Below, in pieces: positions 21,811 through 33,278 of a stretch of DNA of 38,154 nucleotides (its first letter is position 1; each line of letters opens with the position of its first letter). Both the position numbers and the translations under genes were made by a program. Source of the stretch: Plakobranchus ocellatus. Taxonomy: Eukaryota; Mollusca; Gastropoda; Plakobranchidae. The stretch is from positions 316,842 through 354,995 of the forward strand of contig BLXT01003938.1 of the NCBI GenBank assembly GCA_019648995.1, given 5' to 3'. Under the pieces are notes generated by a model. It saw only the letters and a program-made list of their open reading frames with translations. It was not told the origin of the DNA and did no database searches.

Positions 21811-24800
21811 ATTATATATATATATATATATATTTTTTTTTTTTTTAAATAATAAAACTAACAAACTTCGGTATTTAGATGGCAGTTTACAATAAAAAAT
21901 ATACAATTTAAAATTTATTTAGCACCTGCAACCATTACCTCACCGACAAAAAAACTCTCAATGCATTAATAATTGAGCCACTATACTCCACACTGGGACA
22001 GCTTATGCATACCGCAAAGTAATAACTAATAGGACATGGCACTGGGCCAATAAGGAAGATTCCAAGGGCCATGTGAACAACAACAATATAATAATTGAGC
22101 AATTAAATTCTTTCAAAAAAAGAGAATCATGGCATATATTTCTATTTAAATCACCTTAAAAATACCAGCATTAACATCATTAATTTAGAAAATATTAGAT
22201 AGCTGTCTTCTGACCATTGAAGCATAAAGTCTATGGTTAAATTCACGTCATGCATGCTGTTTTTTCACTCAATTAAAATCTAAAAACTGTTCTATAGGTG
22301 CTTCTAATTCTAAAACAATGTGAGTCTACTATGGCATAGAGAAACCAGGATTAGAGTCTCTTTTTTTTTAGGCAGATGTCAGGTAGTTTACTGTATCACT
22401 TTTCTAAAAAAAAAAAATTGAGACTGTGTAAAAACAAAGGAGCAGGTAAAAAGTTATGTTGAGAGACTGGCCATCGATACACACTTTCTTGCATGGCAGC
22501 CAAGTGCCCAACCAATTGCACTATCACTTAGCCAGCTATAAATTGTGAAAAGAAAGTTTATGGATATTTTAATTCTTCCTCAACATGATTCTTCAGATTT
22601 ACAAACTTCAAAAAGAAATTTCTAAACAATGCTTTCTGAACATGGACTATTTTCTATCAAAAGCACATCTATGAACTACATAGTGGAAATTTCAAATACT
22701 TGAGAACAATTTGACTTTTTATTCACTTTTTTAAAAATAACTTCAAATTTATGTACACATTGGTCTATATTTGAAGTGAAAACCCTCAAGCAAAAATTTT
22801 TCTCTTGTTGAAAAAATAATCTGTCTTTAAACTCTTAAAATTTATTTCTAAACATACTCACCTGGATCCTCCCAATGGTAGATAGAGGTAAGTTTTGATG
22901 AATTTGTAGAGGCCTGTGTCAAAATATTTCCACATGTCCGTGTAAGAATAGACCCAACTTATACAGCGTGGTTCAGAATAAGGGTCGACTCCATCAAATC
23001 TCCCTAATTGTCCCCCAAAGCCATAAAACACTACATATTTGATCATGAAGAATTGGCCCACAAGATGGCCGATACCTCCCAAAGCACAGAAAGATAGCCT
23101 CTTCAATACACTGTTAAATGCTATGGCACGAAAATATAAAAAGTGCAGAGAAAATTCCATAAACAACATCCAAAATACAAGTCGCATAAGGTTTTTGAAA
23201 ATGCTTATGAAGTTTGTGGGTAAAAAGGTTGGCGATGACTCTGCTACAGCAAAAGAAGCTTTGATCTGTGGCCTGAAATCTTCAATCATGATAAGAGGTC
23301 CATAGATGAAAGATGGAAAATAAAATAAATAAAGTAGACTTTCTAATAGGTATAAAAACTTTGATTTAGTATTGCCTGTCAAAGGTGCTTCATTTGACTG
23401 TGTTGTGGTATCAGTGCTGGCTATCTTCTTTTCACTTAACCTTGTCTCTGAAAGATCATAAATCTTCTGATTTTGGTGATTTTTTCTCACTTGTTGTGCA
23501 TTATCCATGCCAAAACTAATGAGTTTTATCTTTAAAAAGCCAATTGCAGGGTAAAATTCTGATCCACCTGAGAGTCCAAACAAAAGATCCTGAAAAAAAA
23601 AAATTTCAATTGGTCAAAAAATGAAGTGATTCAGACTATTTTGCTAAAGAATTTTTTTTTGGTTTTCGGCTGGTGAATGTAAAAATAAAATTGAAAAAAT
23701 AATTTGAATCATCAGTTTTCTTTTGCAAGAAAAAAAGTGGGTAAAAAGAGATGAGAAATATTGACAGCTATTGATCTCATACAATTTTGTCTTCTTTGCT
23801 CAAACTATCAAATGTCATTTGCAATCACTCCAATATCTACATTTTGAACACTGCTGTGTATACCTTCATCATTATACAAAGACTATCCCAACTAAGTAGA
23901 CTGTATAAAACTGTAAATTGAACAAATTTTTATGAGTACATGATCTTTTCTTTTTTCTTACTTTAATGGATTGACTTTAAAAATTGGGCTGGATCAAGTT
24001 CTTTATCATGTCCAACCTTTGAAATATGCACAGACAATTTTTTACATCGCACATAAAGCAAAATAAAATCTCTGGGTTAGTAAGTAAGTTTAATGTGAAT
24101 TGTAACGTGAAATAGAATGTGCAAAGGCAAACAAAAATATAAAGCAGTTATTTTCTAACTTAGTACGTGCAACAGTCTCATATTTATGCACATCAATTTA
24201 TAGACAATTTGCCCCTATCAAAAGGGAAAAAAATGAAAGAAACTAAGAAATTTTGGAAGATTGATTTAATTTTATCTCTAATTCCATGGCACCAAAAGAA
24301 TTCTATATTCTAGATGATTCAAATAATGTTCTATGATGATCAACTATGGTGACATTTGATCCTAACTTAGCAAAAATTTAAACTTTCAACCTTAACTAAG
24401 ATTAAGCATTTCAGATCTTATTATATTTCCTTTGCACCACAAAGTATTTTAAAATATTTGTTCGTTTTGTTCCCTTTTGCTTGCCTTCTTCCTTGGTTTA
24501 CAAGGGTCAAAATACAAATTACTGTAATGCATACTGAGCAATCTCATACTGTAGGTCAAAGTAACTTTCTTATCACTACAAGGAACAGGAGAATAAGCCT
24601 CCAGAAGAAGTCAGTGATATATATTAATGGATTAAAAAAACTCTGCATATTCAAGGTAAATCGAATCAATCTAAAATTGATGTTCCCATAAAAATTATTA
24701 TTGCAAAACACCACCCCACACCACCTCATTTGACCAAGTGAGTGTGTTTATAACTTTTCCAGCATCTGTACACAGAGAACCCTGTTTGCATTATCTCCCA

Positions 24801-27791
24801 CACCATTTGTTTCTGCATACTTCTATCTTTTGTACTATCCTCTTTAAACGAAGTATCAGGGGACTCATTTGTGTGGAATTGCCCATAAAATATGAGGCAA
24901 AATTACTGAACATGATTGAAGATAATGAAATCCACCAACATTTTTTTTCAATCCAGCTACTTTCATATATTATGCTTTATAATTCTCTTATGCCACTGTT
25001 GACAAACCACTTGATTTCTAGGGACATGTTGCATGTTTATGTGTGTGTGTGTGTGTATGTCAAAGAACATTTTCTTATCAGCCATGAGCTGATTATCCAC
25101 TGATACCAAATACTATAATACACATTAATCAAATTGTTTTTGTTTTGTTTTGTTGGGTTTTTTTTTTAACCCATAATAATCATATTGTAAATATTGTGTA
25201 CCAAGAGAATGGTTTCAGCTTGACTTCCCAAAATTGTAAGGTGAAAAAGTTAATAAAAAGCTGTATGGAGTTGTAGTGAAAAAGTGGTAAACATTTTTTT
25301 TTTTCCACAAGACAATATTTAAACTTAAATGAACTTCAACAATCTGAAGATTTATCAACTTAAGTACTGTAAAGTCTACTTAATTTCAATTAATTATTAA
25401 AAACTTTCTAACCATTTAAAGATTTCAAGTTTAATTCAATGTTTACTGCAATTTTACTCTGATAAATAAAATTTACCAAAGCAATTTTAATTAGGCAGGC
25501 TCAGCTTATCTCTTAATATTGAGATGTCTTTTATATGAGTTACTACTGAAATGGTCAACTCAAGAAAGGAAAAAAAACAAAATCAACAATTTAAAGACTT
25601 TAAAAAACAACTGTCAAGTGTATTTTTTGCACTTTACCTGAGCTCTCAAAACTCCTGGTATGGTGAGGACAATTATCTCTGCTCCAAGCACAATCCAAAT
25701 ACCTGCAACACTCCCTAATTGAGAAATTACAAACACCAAGAGAGTTTTGAGCAGGAAGAAGACTACCACTTTGTAGCCCAAGAAAACACAAAGGCAGCCC
25801 AGATCACATAACACTAGACCACAAAGTCTCACCTGGAAATAGGTAGGAATATGAGCATTTTATTCTCCTTGGCAAATTACACACTGAAATATTAGAGAAA
25901 GATATAATCATTTTATATATTTTGCCATTAGCAGAATTTTTTTATTCCCAAAAACAAAATACAAATAATGTTTTCTTTCTTATTCCTAATCTTTATAATA
26001 TGAAAATGTAACACCATCTTCACTGTTTGCCATATTTTTTAATAATAACCTTAAATGTATCTTTTAAAACTTTTTTCGTAAACATGTGCAATTTGGTCCA
26101 TTTTGTTTTTCTTTCATGATTAGGCCTACTTCAGTAAACATTTCAATATTTTGTAAGGTGGACTAAATGAGCATTGACAATAAAATACAGTGCAGTGGAG
26201 CTTTTACTTGAACTTGTGGATCCATTTAGAGTATGTACCAGTTCATAATTTTCTACTATAATCACAAAGTTAGTGTAAAATTATGTTTCTTGGTCAATTA
26301 GTAGATTCCAGAAAAGATAATTATTCAAGACTGCAACTAATATGCAGATATCACCAGTGACAGCAATTTACTCAATATGTATGCTACAGTTACAATAGCA
26401 GCGTCACAAAATTGCAAAAATTGACACCATGAATTTTTGTACAAACTGAAATTGAAAGTATTGCTTTGAAGGCTTTAGGAAACTAATTTGATCAACTGTT
26501 TCACTTTTAAAAAATCAAATTTGAAACTTCAATATACTGTTACAATATAATTCAACTTATGACACTGAAAACAAAACAAATATATCTATACTCACAGCCA
26601 CAGAAAACTTCAAAAGACGACATATCTGCGAGGTAACAATGTGAATGAGACATAAGAAGAGATGAAATTTTAAATTAGTCATCCATCTGGACCATTCAAC
26701 ATCTATGAAGTCCTGAGAACAGAGATGGATTGCAAATAGCTTTATCAATGCATTATCATTTTTTTCTGCTCATGATCTTCAATCAAATCTTTTAGAAATG
26801 TCCCCTAAATATTTTTCTTTTGGATCAAATAACCTCTCTTAGATGTATTTACGGGAGAAACAACTTGGAATAAATACAATTTCAGTGAGAAGTAAAGATT
26901 ACAAAAAAACAATAAAGATCCTTGCAGAATTTGAAAAAATAATTAAGGTAGGATTTAAGAAAATCTTGTAATAAACAAAAATGAATGACCATGTAAAATT
27001 TATGAAGAAACCGTACAGAAGAATTTCAAATAACACTTCAAAGCATTTTCTCCAAATTTTACTTACAATTTCAATTGATCGAAAAAAAAAAAAATCTAGC
27101 CACAATACTCACATAAGGTCTGTCAAGAAAACTCCAGTTTTTACGAAGTCCATAATGCAAATGTCTCTTTTTAAGAGCTGAATGGTAAAATTGATAAGCA
27201 AATGAAAAAAAATATATAAATACTGTCTTCTTTTTTATTCAAGTCTTAAGAACAATCTGAGGAAGTTTTAACAGGACAAAGAGTATGTGCACCAAGACCA
27301 TTTTTTTTTTAAGAGATGAGGGATGTTGCCTCTTTTTTTTTTTTTAAGAACACACCTTAGGCACAATTTTAATATTGGCCCTGTTGGTTTACACAAGTGA
27401 ATATCTTTGTGTAGTTCATAAAACAATTGTGTTGGCTCCCAACCAATGGCATTCACTTCTTGGTCCAGAACATGCTACAACTATACAAAATCTTGAGATT
27501 CCAAAAGTTTAGATAATTGTCAACTCCTCAACTCCAAATTAGCTCTCATCTTGGAGATACTTTTTGATACCATATCATATGGATCTACAAAACCTGTTTT
27601 ACACAATGCTTCAGCCAAAATTTACATATTTCTTTTAATGCCATAATCTCCTAAATGTGCTCTATAAGAAAGTAATCCATTGCTCATGCTATTAAATTTT
27701 TAAGTTATGTGATTTATTTTTTTTTTAATTTTAACGACTAGATGTGGATCCTCTAATATACCATTGTCATCATCATCATCATCATCATAAA

Positions 27792-27865
<74 letters not shown>

Positions 27866-28432
27866 TAAGAAGAAGAACAAAAATAATAATAATAATAATA
27901 ATAACAAAAATGAATAAATAAATAAATAAAATATATGGGTTGGCATTATTTTGTGCTTGCACTGCATAATGGTCTTACATGTATTAGACTTTTGAGTTCA
28001 GGTCTAAAAGTATTTAGTCGTCATTCATCCATGACAAAGACCAAAAGCAATTTTTCCTACTAGTGTAAACCACCATCATCATTTTTATTTTAGTTAAATA
28101 TTTTTCATATATGACATCATGTGCTGTGCTATATATCTGCTCCAGAACTCAAATTAGGTTATATTAATGGGCTATTTCACTTTATTGGTGAGGAAAAAAT
28201 TATACAACTAGAAGAGAAACAAAAAGTATCAGATTCACAGTAGTGTATGTTCTCTGAGATGATCCACACATCACATTCATAATACTAACAAGGTGTAAAT
28301 TATAGCCTGGAAACAAACATCAGACTCACCGTCACCTTCAATGAACACTCTCCACCAAGGATAGAAAATGCCATAAATCCCTATTACCCAGTATGCCCAT
28401 CTCTCCCACTTAGGCAAAATGTCCTGCACCAT
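18929..28432 (-). CDS. HHAT: Hedgehog acyltransferase (HHAT), 7 coding exons, 552 aa
   Basis: HHAT is a multi-pass ER membrane enzyme of the MBOAT superfamily. It moves palmitate from palmitoyl-CoA to the N-terminal cysteine of Hedgehog ligands. Joined coding exons: 28432-28330, 27177-27113, 26712-26596, 25832-25638, 23589-22862, 19448-19280, 19210-18929. All junctions are GT-AG and phase-consistent, total 1,659 nt with stop. Landmarks compared with human HHAT (recalled): N-terminal LPKWERWAYW (human LPRWELALYL), DVEWSRWM (DFEWSFWM), FIYGP, EPRCIS (the Cys324 region, here Cys369), MWKYFDTGLYKF with Asp384, and LWHGG with His424. The Asp-His distance is 40 residues, as in human. The protein is about 60 residues longer than human HHAT (493), mainly from a hydrophilic insert at about residues 187-236 and a longer C-terminus. 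HHATL is less likely because the catalytic His is kept. No transcript evidence was available. Confidence 0.92.
19280..19448 (-). CDS. HHAT: HHAT exon 6 (catalytic His424)
   Basis: 169 nt. The acceptor TCTATATAG is followed by A, which completes Arg403 across the junction; HGLIAQLATTG then continues human QHGLLGTLFS without a gap. FLFIYLWHGGTKDLFIWC carries the MBOAT histidine (His424, human His379 in YWHGG). Phase 0 end at GACTG/GTATGC. The exon closes with the tail corresponding to human VENGVRRL. Confidence 0.94.
19817..19841. repeat. (CT)n microsatellite
   Basis: About twelve CT dinucleotides in HHAT intron 5. Confidence 0.95.
20935..21100 (-). repeat. tRNA-like SINE remnants (candidate)
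   Basis: The minus strand has TAGCTCAGTTAG (21003-20992), a near-perfect A box, followed about 21 nt later by GCTTGAATTCC. A second B-box-like word, GGTTCCAGTCC, lies upstream near 21070. The short A-B spacing suggests decayed or rearranged SINE pieces rather than a tRNA gene. Confidence 0.35.
21768..21832. repeat. (AT)n microsatellite
   Basis: Two alternating AT runs separated by TTTAATT, followed by a poly-T tract. It lies in HHAT intron 5. Confidence 0.95.
22440..22545 (-). repeat. tRNA-derived SINE head (candidate)
   Basis: On the minus strand TGGCTAAGTGATAG (22534-22521) fits the pol III A box TRGCNNAGYNGG, and GTATCGATGGCC (about 22480-22469) resembles a B box. Their spacing is 53 nt, as in tRNA genes and tRNA-derived SINEs. 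The segment is richer in GC than the surrounding intron. It is not a functional tRNA gene because no cloverleaf closes. The family is unknown. Confidence 0.45.
22862..23589 (-). CDS. HHAT: HHAT exon 5 (MBOAT core, Asp384)
   Basis: The largest exon, 728 nt, residues 161-402 plus two bases. The acceptor follows a T-rich tract (TTTTTTCAG) and the donor is TCCAG/GTGAGT. It holds a polar Gln/Ser/Thr/Lys-rich insert (about residues 187-236) without a human counterpart, then YFPSFIYGPLIMIEDF (human YYPVLHNGPILSFSEF) and KYVVFYGFGGQLGRFDGVDP. EPRCIS follows, with Cys369 matching the human Cys324 reported to bind heme. MWKYFDTGLYKF carries catalytic Asp384, and the exon ends at YLPLGGS. Confidence 0.95.
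23590..25637 (-). other. HHAT intron 4
   Basis: A 2.0-kb intron, AT-rich, with a short GT run near 25040-25056 and several poly-T tracts. The open frames in it show no recognisable protein signal. Confidence 0.75.
25638..25832 (-). CDS. HHAT: HHAT exon 4 (membrane helices)
   Basis: 195 nt, phase 0 at both ends, acceptor CCTATTTCCAG and donor CTCAG/GTAAAG. It encodes residues 96-160, almost entirely hydrophobic. The segments around VVFFLLKTLLVFVISQLGSV and IWIVLGAEIIVLTI are likely transmembrane. Sequence identity to human is low here, as is usual for this part of the family; the assignment rests on position, phase and hydrophobicity. Confidence 0.85.
26596..26712 (-). CDS. HHAT: HHAT exon 3 (DVEWSRWM motif)
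   Basis: 117 nt, phase 0 at both ends. The acceptor is CTCTGTTCTCAG and the donor GGCT/GTGAGT. It encodes residues 57-95: DFIDVEWSRWM, then a hydrophobic helix and TSQICRLL. The human counterpart reads DATDFEWSFWMEW...VVSQMATLL, so the motif and the following Ser-Gln pair are conserved. Confidence 0.9.
27113..27177 (-). CDS. HHAT: HHAT exon 2
   Basis: A short 65-nt exon with acceptor TTTACCATTCAG and donor TTAT/GTGAGT. It starts in phase 1 (G+CT gives Ala35) and ends in phase 0. It encodes LKKRHLHYGLRKNWSFLDRP, the linker before the conserved DxEW motif that opens exon 3. Its phases fit exons 1 and 3 exactly; no other segment I found in this interval does. Confidence 0.82.
27766..27925. repeat. 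(ATC)n/(AAT)n microsatellite
   Basis: ATC repeats pass into a long AAT run, interrupted by AAGAAGAAC, and end in AAAT repeats. It lies in HHAT intron 1 (28329-27178). Apparent open frames across it are poly-Ile/Leu artefacts. Confidence 0.95.
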
Positions 28433-28438
28433 ATTTTC
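28330..28438 (-). CDS. HHAT: HHAT exon 1 (start codon exon)
   Basis: The acceptor AACTTTTCAG precedes GAAAAT and the ATG at 28432-28430. Purine at -3 and G at +4 give a good start context. It encodes residues 1-34 plus one base, beginning MVQDILPKWERWAYWVIGIY, which matches the HHAT N-terminus and its first membrane helix. The donor is GACG/GTGAGT (phase 1). An acceptor directly before the ATG means the real 5' end is an untranslated exon farther upstream (above 28440), which I could not locate. Confidence 0.88.
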
Positions 28439-31400
28439 CTGAAAAGTTAGCATGAGCTCAATTTAAAATATGATATAAATAGGCACTATGACACCATAAA
28501 GCATCTATAATGAATAAAGCAAGATTGATTAGATTTTCAGAAAAAGTATTGTCACTTCAAAGCCTCACATGTAAACCATGATTATTGAAAACTTATTCAC
28601 TTGTGCATCTACCTCCTGATGTTATCAGATGCTAATTTGCAGCTCATATTATTTTCTTGCTACCAAATTTTTACCTCATAGCATCTGATGCATACAAAAA
28701 TTACAAAATTTACACAGTAGGCCTATGGAAGGTTGAGAGGTAGTTTGTCTATACATGTGTAATGCATCTTTCTATTTTCTACAGAATCAAGCCTTTATTC
28801 AAATTTTTACTGCAATAATAGTTTCAATCTAAATCAAGATCAAAATTTCATTTTGGATAATCAGTCTAGAAGCTCAATCTTCTCTCTTAGACTAGGAAAT
28901 AATAAAAAAAATCTGGTCATCAAATCATTATTGAACTTGGTGCAAATTTATGACAGTTTGCAAAAATGTGGGTTTCCATCATAGTTTTGTTCAAAAGATT
29001 TCTTACTACTTATATTTGAAAAAAATTGAACCCATCAATATAAATCTTGAGTTTGTAAGGATAATGACATAATTAAGAAACAATGCTTTATGTTTAAAAA
29101 AAAAAACAGTTTGTGATGCTTCCTTGTTCTGTAATTTATAACCAATAATTTTCAAACATAACTATGATGACAAGATCACTAAAAATGTAGTCATCCATCA
29201 ACACTTTAAGCTCATTCACCACGAAGTAAAGAGACTCAGAAGAGTTTTTTTTTACATGAATTTACTCCTAATATCCAACTTTGCATGAATTATATCTCAC
29301 TGATACTCATATTCTTCCATTTTGTAATTGGAGATTCTTTTTTTTCAAAACGCAGTGAAAAGAGTGACAAAATTTTGGGGTTCACCTTTTGACAATTCTT
29401 CATATATTGATCCCAGCACGTTTGAAATTGTGACTATGTATTTTTGATAAATTCCTTCCCAGGGAACCTCAAAGCTGGCAAGACTTGTTGAATATGTTTG
29501 CAGAAAAGAAAATATCTGTGGATGTTACACTGCTTTTCAATTTCTTAATCACAGTAAAACCCTTAAATACTGTGAAAAGGGAACCATTTCATTTTGCATC
29601 ACCTGTTTTATATTTAAAAAATCATTATATATTGACATGAAGCTAATCAGCTAGAAACTCAGCTGCCATTTATTTGTAGTATTGTGTGTTCATTAGATTT
29701 TCAAGAAGTTTACAAGATATTTTTGCTTGTGAACAAAAATACTTTTGATGGTTGAACACTTACTTAGCAAATTTTAAAATTGTCTGTCCACAGTTGACTG
29801 AAATTGCCTTCATCTCATAATTAATATTCAGGACTGGGAATGGTCAAGCATAAAAAAAGACTGAAATTTTTCTGCAAGCATCACAAACGCAAGCTATAAC
29901 TCTTTTTTAAAATTCTTTTTTTTTATAAATTATACATAAAATGGTAATTAAAACAAAGGTCGAAGCTGTCTTTTGATAGGCAGGTGAATTCCAGCTTTTA
30001 ATATTATGAAACACACTACACTCCACATAATTCCACATCTCCCTTAATTCAACTTACTTAAAAGGTCCCAAATAATTCCCTCTTAATCCTTACTAAAAAA
30101 ATTTGGCCCGAATCGACATGCTGCTAAGCTCATTTCTCTTCCCAGTACCCGTCCTATTTCCACATCAGATTAAACCAAAATACTTTTGCCTGGCCACCTC
30201 TCACAGCAAAATCAAAGTAGACTGTTTTGATCTGCTTGAATTTCTGCAGAGATGATAAGATTTGAGATGCAGAATGTGGGATGTGCTGGAGAGGAGGAAA
30301 AGTATGCCACTGGGCCAGGCCTAGACTTAACACTGCAATATGCATGGATGGCAGTGGCAGGCATCCCTTGCTAAATACCACTCATGTGAGTGTGTATGAG
30401 TGCATTGCTGGTGGCAAGGGAGAAAACTGGGCTAATGCTGTTTATAGGTAATAATCAATACTAACGCAAAAGACCCCCCCCCCCTCTCCTTTTTTTTTGT
30501 TATTTTTGATCTATGGCTTGTTTTCCTCACAATTTGACATGAGAGGCCTGGTCCTTTGGATATCAAATTATCAGGTGTGCACTGTATATCACCAAACATA
30601 CTGGAGTTTACTATCATACCTTTGCTTTGCGATCCTTGATACATGTGTATCACTTTGTTGACACAACTGGAAATCTTTCCCTTTAGCCATTAAAATCTGT
30701 TTGAATATTTCTCATTTGTTTCTTTGATTGAGGAGAGATTTAAATTTGCATGCCTTGGCAAATGAAACAAGATCAAATTATAGTGTACAACAACCTTTTT
30801 CTTCTTTTTCAGAATTCAGTCAAGGCAAAAAATCAAGACAACCACAAAATTTTCCTATTTGTTACTCCATTAAAGTACTTTTCTGAAAACTAAATCATGT
30901 CTTTTCTTCAATAATCTGTGAATCTATGATTTCTGAACTTATGAACATTGGGAACTTCAATTTTTTTTTTTCAAAACTTTACTCTTTGTTATGCTTGCTC
31001 TTTATGAGAAAGTATTTTTAATGGGACACAGACAAAACTCTCAATCAGGTAGATCTGTAATTCAGGTCTTAAATATTAAAAAATGTTTTCTAACTCCAGA
31101 AAATTGATCTAGAAAATCTAAATGCACATCTCAGTCATCCATCGCATACTAGACTGAATTTTTGGTATCGTTCTAAGACAATCTGAAACTTTTAGGACCT
31201 CTTCAAGTCCATTAAAACTGGATCCATTGCTTTGCACATTGGTAGGTAGGTCTACCTGAGTAAATGTAACTGTAATTAAAATATCTAGAATGAAAAGCAG
31301 CAAATAAAGCAATGTTGCTAAATTTTTTAAAAGAAAAGTAATTGAATAGTACCAAGTCAGTAAATATATAAAACTTTTAAAGAAGAGTCGCCCTGAATTC

Positions 31401-32247
31401 AAACCCTGATGACATGCACTGTAAGCCTAGTAAGAGTTCAGATTTCACATAAAGACACTCAAAACTGACCTTAATTTTTAAAGCCTATTCATGGATACTA
31501 CATTATCAGTGCTATTTTTGTGCCTGTTTTTTATGCTCATCTATTTAGGTGTATGAAATGAAGCAGTTTTTTGGTCATAATTCACAAAGTTTTTTTAATT
31601 AATTTTTTTAAAAAATTTTGATTTTTATCATGACTTAAAGTTTCAGATTGTGTTTACTGGATTTAGACTTATCCTGAAAATATGAGTGAATTGATATGAT
31701 AAAACGATTTTCATCATTTTTCTACATTTAGGAAATAAATGAGTTTTTAAAGTAAATCAACTACAATTTTGAAAATCTATGTTTTTCATGACTTAAATAT
31801 TTGATCCTGAAAAGTAGAAATTTCGTTCATCCATCACAGAAACTAAACTGGAATTTAAACCAGTAGATCTAATTCTATGAAAATAAAAGCCATTGATCCA
31901 GGATATATGTATATATATATATTGCCATTTAAACATTTAATAATCACCAAATTAAACTTTTCTTCCAAACTAAGAGTTTTTAGACTTTGAAAATAAAGGA
32001 ATATTGCAACCAGCACAGAATGTGAAACTTAAATAGGATGATGGTATAAGTTCTTTGTTTCCAATTTCTTGTCAATCCAGGAGATTGCAAGCCTAGCTTT
32101 CACTTTACTCAATCTATCTTAATTGCAGATTCAGTGGAGATTTTTATTTAGACCAAGTTGAAATTTGATGGTTAAAATATTGTTTTATTCATTTTCTGAG
32201 ACTAACAATGGTAAAGGTAATGGTGATAGTTTTTTATTAGCAGGATT
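28439..32247. other. HHAT upstream region
   Basis: It should hold the untranslated first exon and promoter of HHAT, but neither can be placed. A slightly GC-richer block at about 30100-30660 is the most gene-like part; its minus-strand open frames (30154-30381, 30432-30653) match nothing I know. A C13 run lies near 30474. Confidence 0.5.
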
Positions 32248-32253
32248 AAAGAC

Positions 32254-33207
32254 CTGCATCTGTAAGAATTGAAGGAGAACATAGTGATTTCAAATCCATC
32301 AAAAGAGGTGTGAGGCAGAGTGTAATGTCTCCTGATCTTTTTAACGTATATAGTGAAATAATCTTAAGGAATCTTGATGGTATTTCAGGCATAAAAATAA
32401 GTGGAGAGAATCTTAATAACCTCAGGTATGCAGATGATACAGTTTTAATAGCAGAATCTGGCAAGCAACTCCAAAAACTTCTAGATATTGTAGTTTTAGA
32501 GAGCGCAAGAATGGGTCTGTCTTTGAATGTAAAGAAAACGGTCATCTCATAGAAATCCTCTGACCGCAAGTGCAATCTCGTTAGCAAAGGCAAAAAAATC
32601 AAACAAGCTACAAAATTCAAATATCTAGGTTACCTGATAACATCAGATAGCAGATGCACAAGTGAAATAAGTAAAAGAGTAGCAATGGCTAAAGATACAT
32701 TCCAAAAAATGAAACCTGTACTGGCAAATAGAAACATAAGTATGAAAACCAAAATAAGGATAATTAAAACATATGTATGGTCAGTACTTTTGTATGGTAG
32801 TGAGTGTTGGACAATAAACAAAGATATAGAAAAAAAAAATAGAAGCTGTTGAGATGTGGTTTATCAGAAGAATGATGAGGATATCATGGACAGAAAAAAA
32901 GTCAAATGAATTGGTACTGAAAGAGGCTAATTTTGAGCGATCACTAATTAAAACCATAAGACAGACGCAACTACAGTTTTTAGACCATATTTGCCGACAT
33001 AAGGGTATAGAACACTTAGCAATCACTGGAAAGATTGAAGGCAAACGCAGTAGAGGTAGACAGAGAATAACTTTTATTGAAAATCTTAAGTCATGGGCAA
33101 TAGGCAAGGGTAGCAATAACAACTTTATAAGGTTAAATGAGAATAGGTATGAGTGGAGGAACATGATCACCAATGTCTGTTCCAGACAAGGTACCTGATG
33201 ATGATGA
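32254..33207 (+). mobile_element. RTE-clade LINE copy B, 5'-truncated
   Basis: Starts inside the RT domain (CTGCATCTGTAAGAATTGAA, also at 13815 in copy A) and runs to the C-terminus and 3' tail ACCTGATGATGATG. Blocks: GVRQSVMSPDLFNVYSEIIL (lacking one residue of RQGCVMSP), YADDTVLIAES, FKYLGYLITSD, WTINKDIE, MRISWTEKKSNELVLKEANF and KIEGKRSRGRQR. Damage is light: one stop (after VKKTVIS) and a frame slip in an A-run near 32830. AAAGAC at 32248-32253 and 33208-33213 is a plausible target duplication, fixing both edges. It lies upstream of HHAT on the opposite strand. Confidence 0.9.
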
Positions 33208-33210
33208 AAG

Positions 33211-33278
33211 ACTATTTTCTCTAAATGTGGAAACATAGAGCATGTGACCCTATGTTTCCACACCTAAAATAGTGTCTC
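33211..33278. repeat. Inverted repeat (about 68 bp)
   Basis: TGTGGAAACATAG (33228) pairs with CTATGTTTCCACA (33251-33263), and the outer GACTATTTT pairs with AAAATAGTGTC. The loop is about 10 nt. It abuts the 3' target duplication of LINE copy B, so the LINE inserted at its edge. Possibly a tiny foldback element. Confidence 0.75.

Larger units (their letters stand above)
19449..22861 (-). other. HHAT intron 5
   Basis: A 3.4-kb intron between the exons carrying the two catalytic residues. It holds a (CT)n run at 19817-19841, tRNA-like SINE heads near 20.95 and 22.5 kb, and an (AT)n microsatellite at about 21770-21832. No other coding segment was seen. Confidence 0.8.

Noticed and set aside
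23039-23305. Plus-strand 88-codon open frame
   Set aside because: Antisense shadow of HHAT exon 5.
27380-27474. Minus-strand stretch HVLDQEVNAIGWEP... resembling the HHAT linker (human ELDQEF)
   Set aside because: No acceptor and donor with phases fitting exons 1 and 3. The exon at 27113-27177 fits exactly.
27753-27967. Poly-Ile and poly-Leu frames
   Set aside because: Microsatellite translation.
30154-30653. Two minus-strand frames in a slightly GC-richer block
   Set aside because: No recognisable motifs and no clear splice borders. Described only as part of the HHAT upstream region.
32781-33263. Minus-strand 160-codon open frame
   Set aside because: Antisense shadow of LINE copy B.
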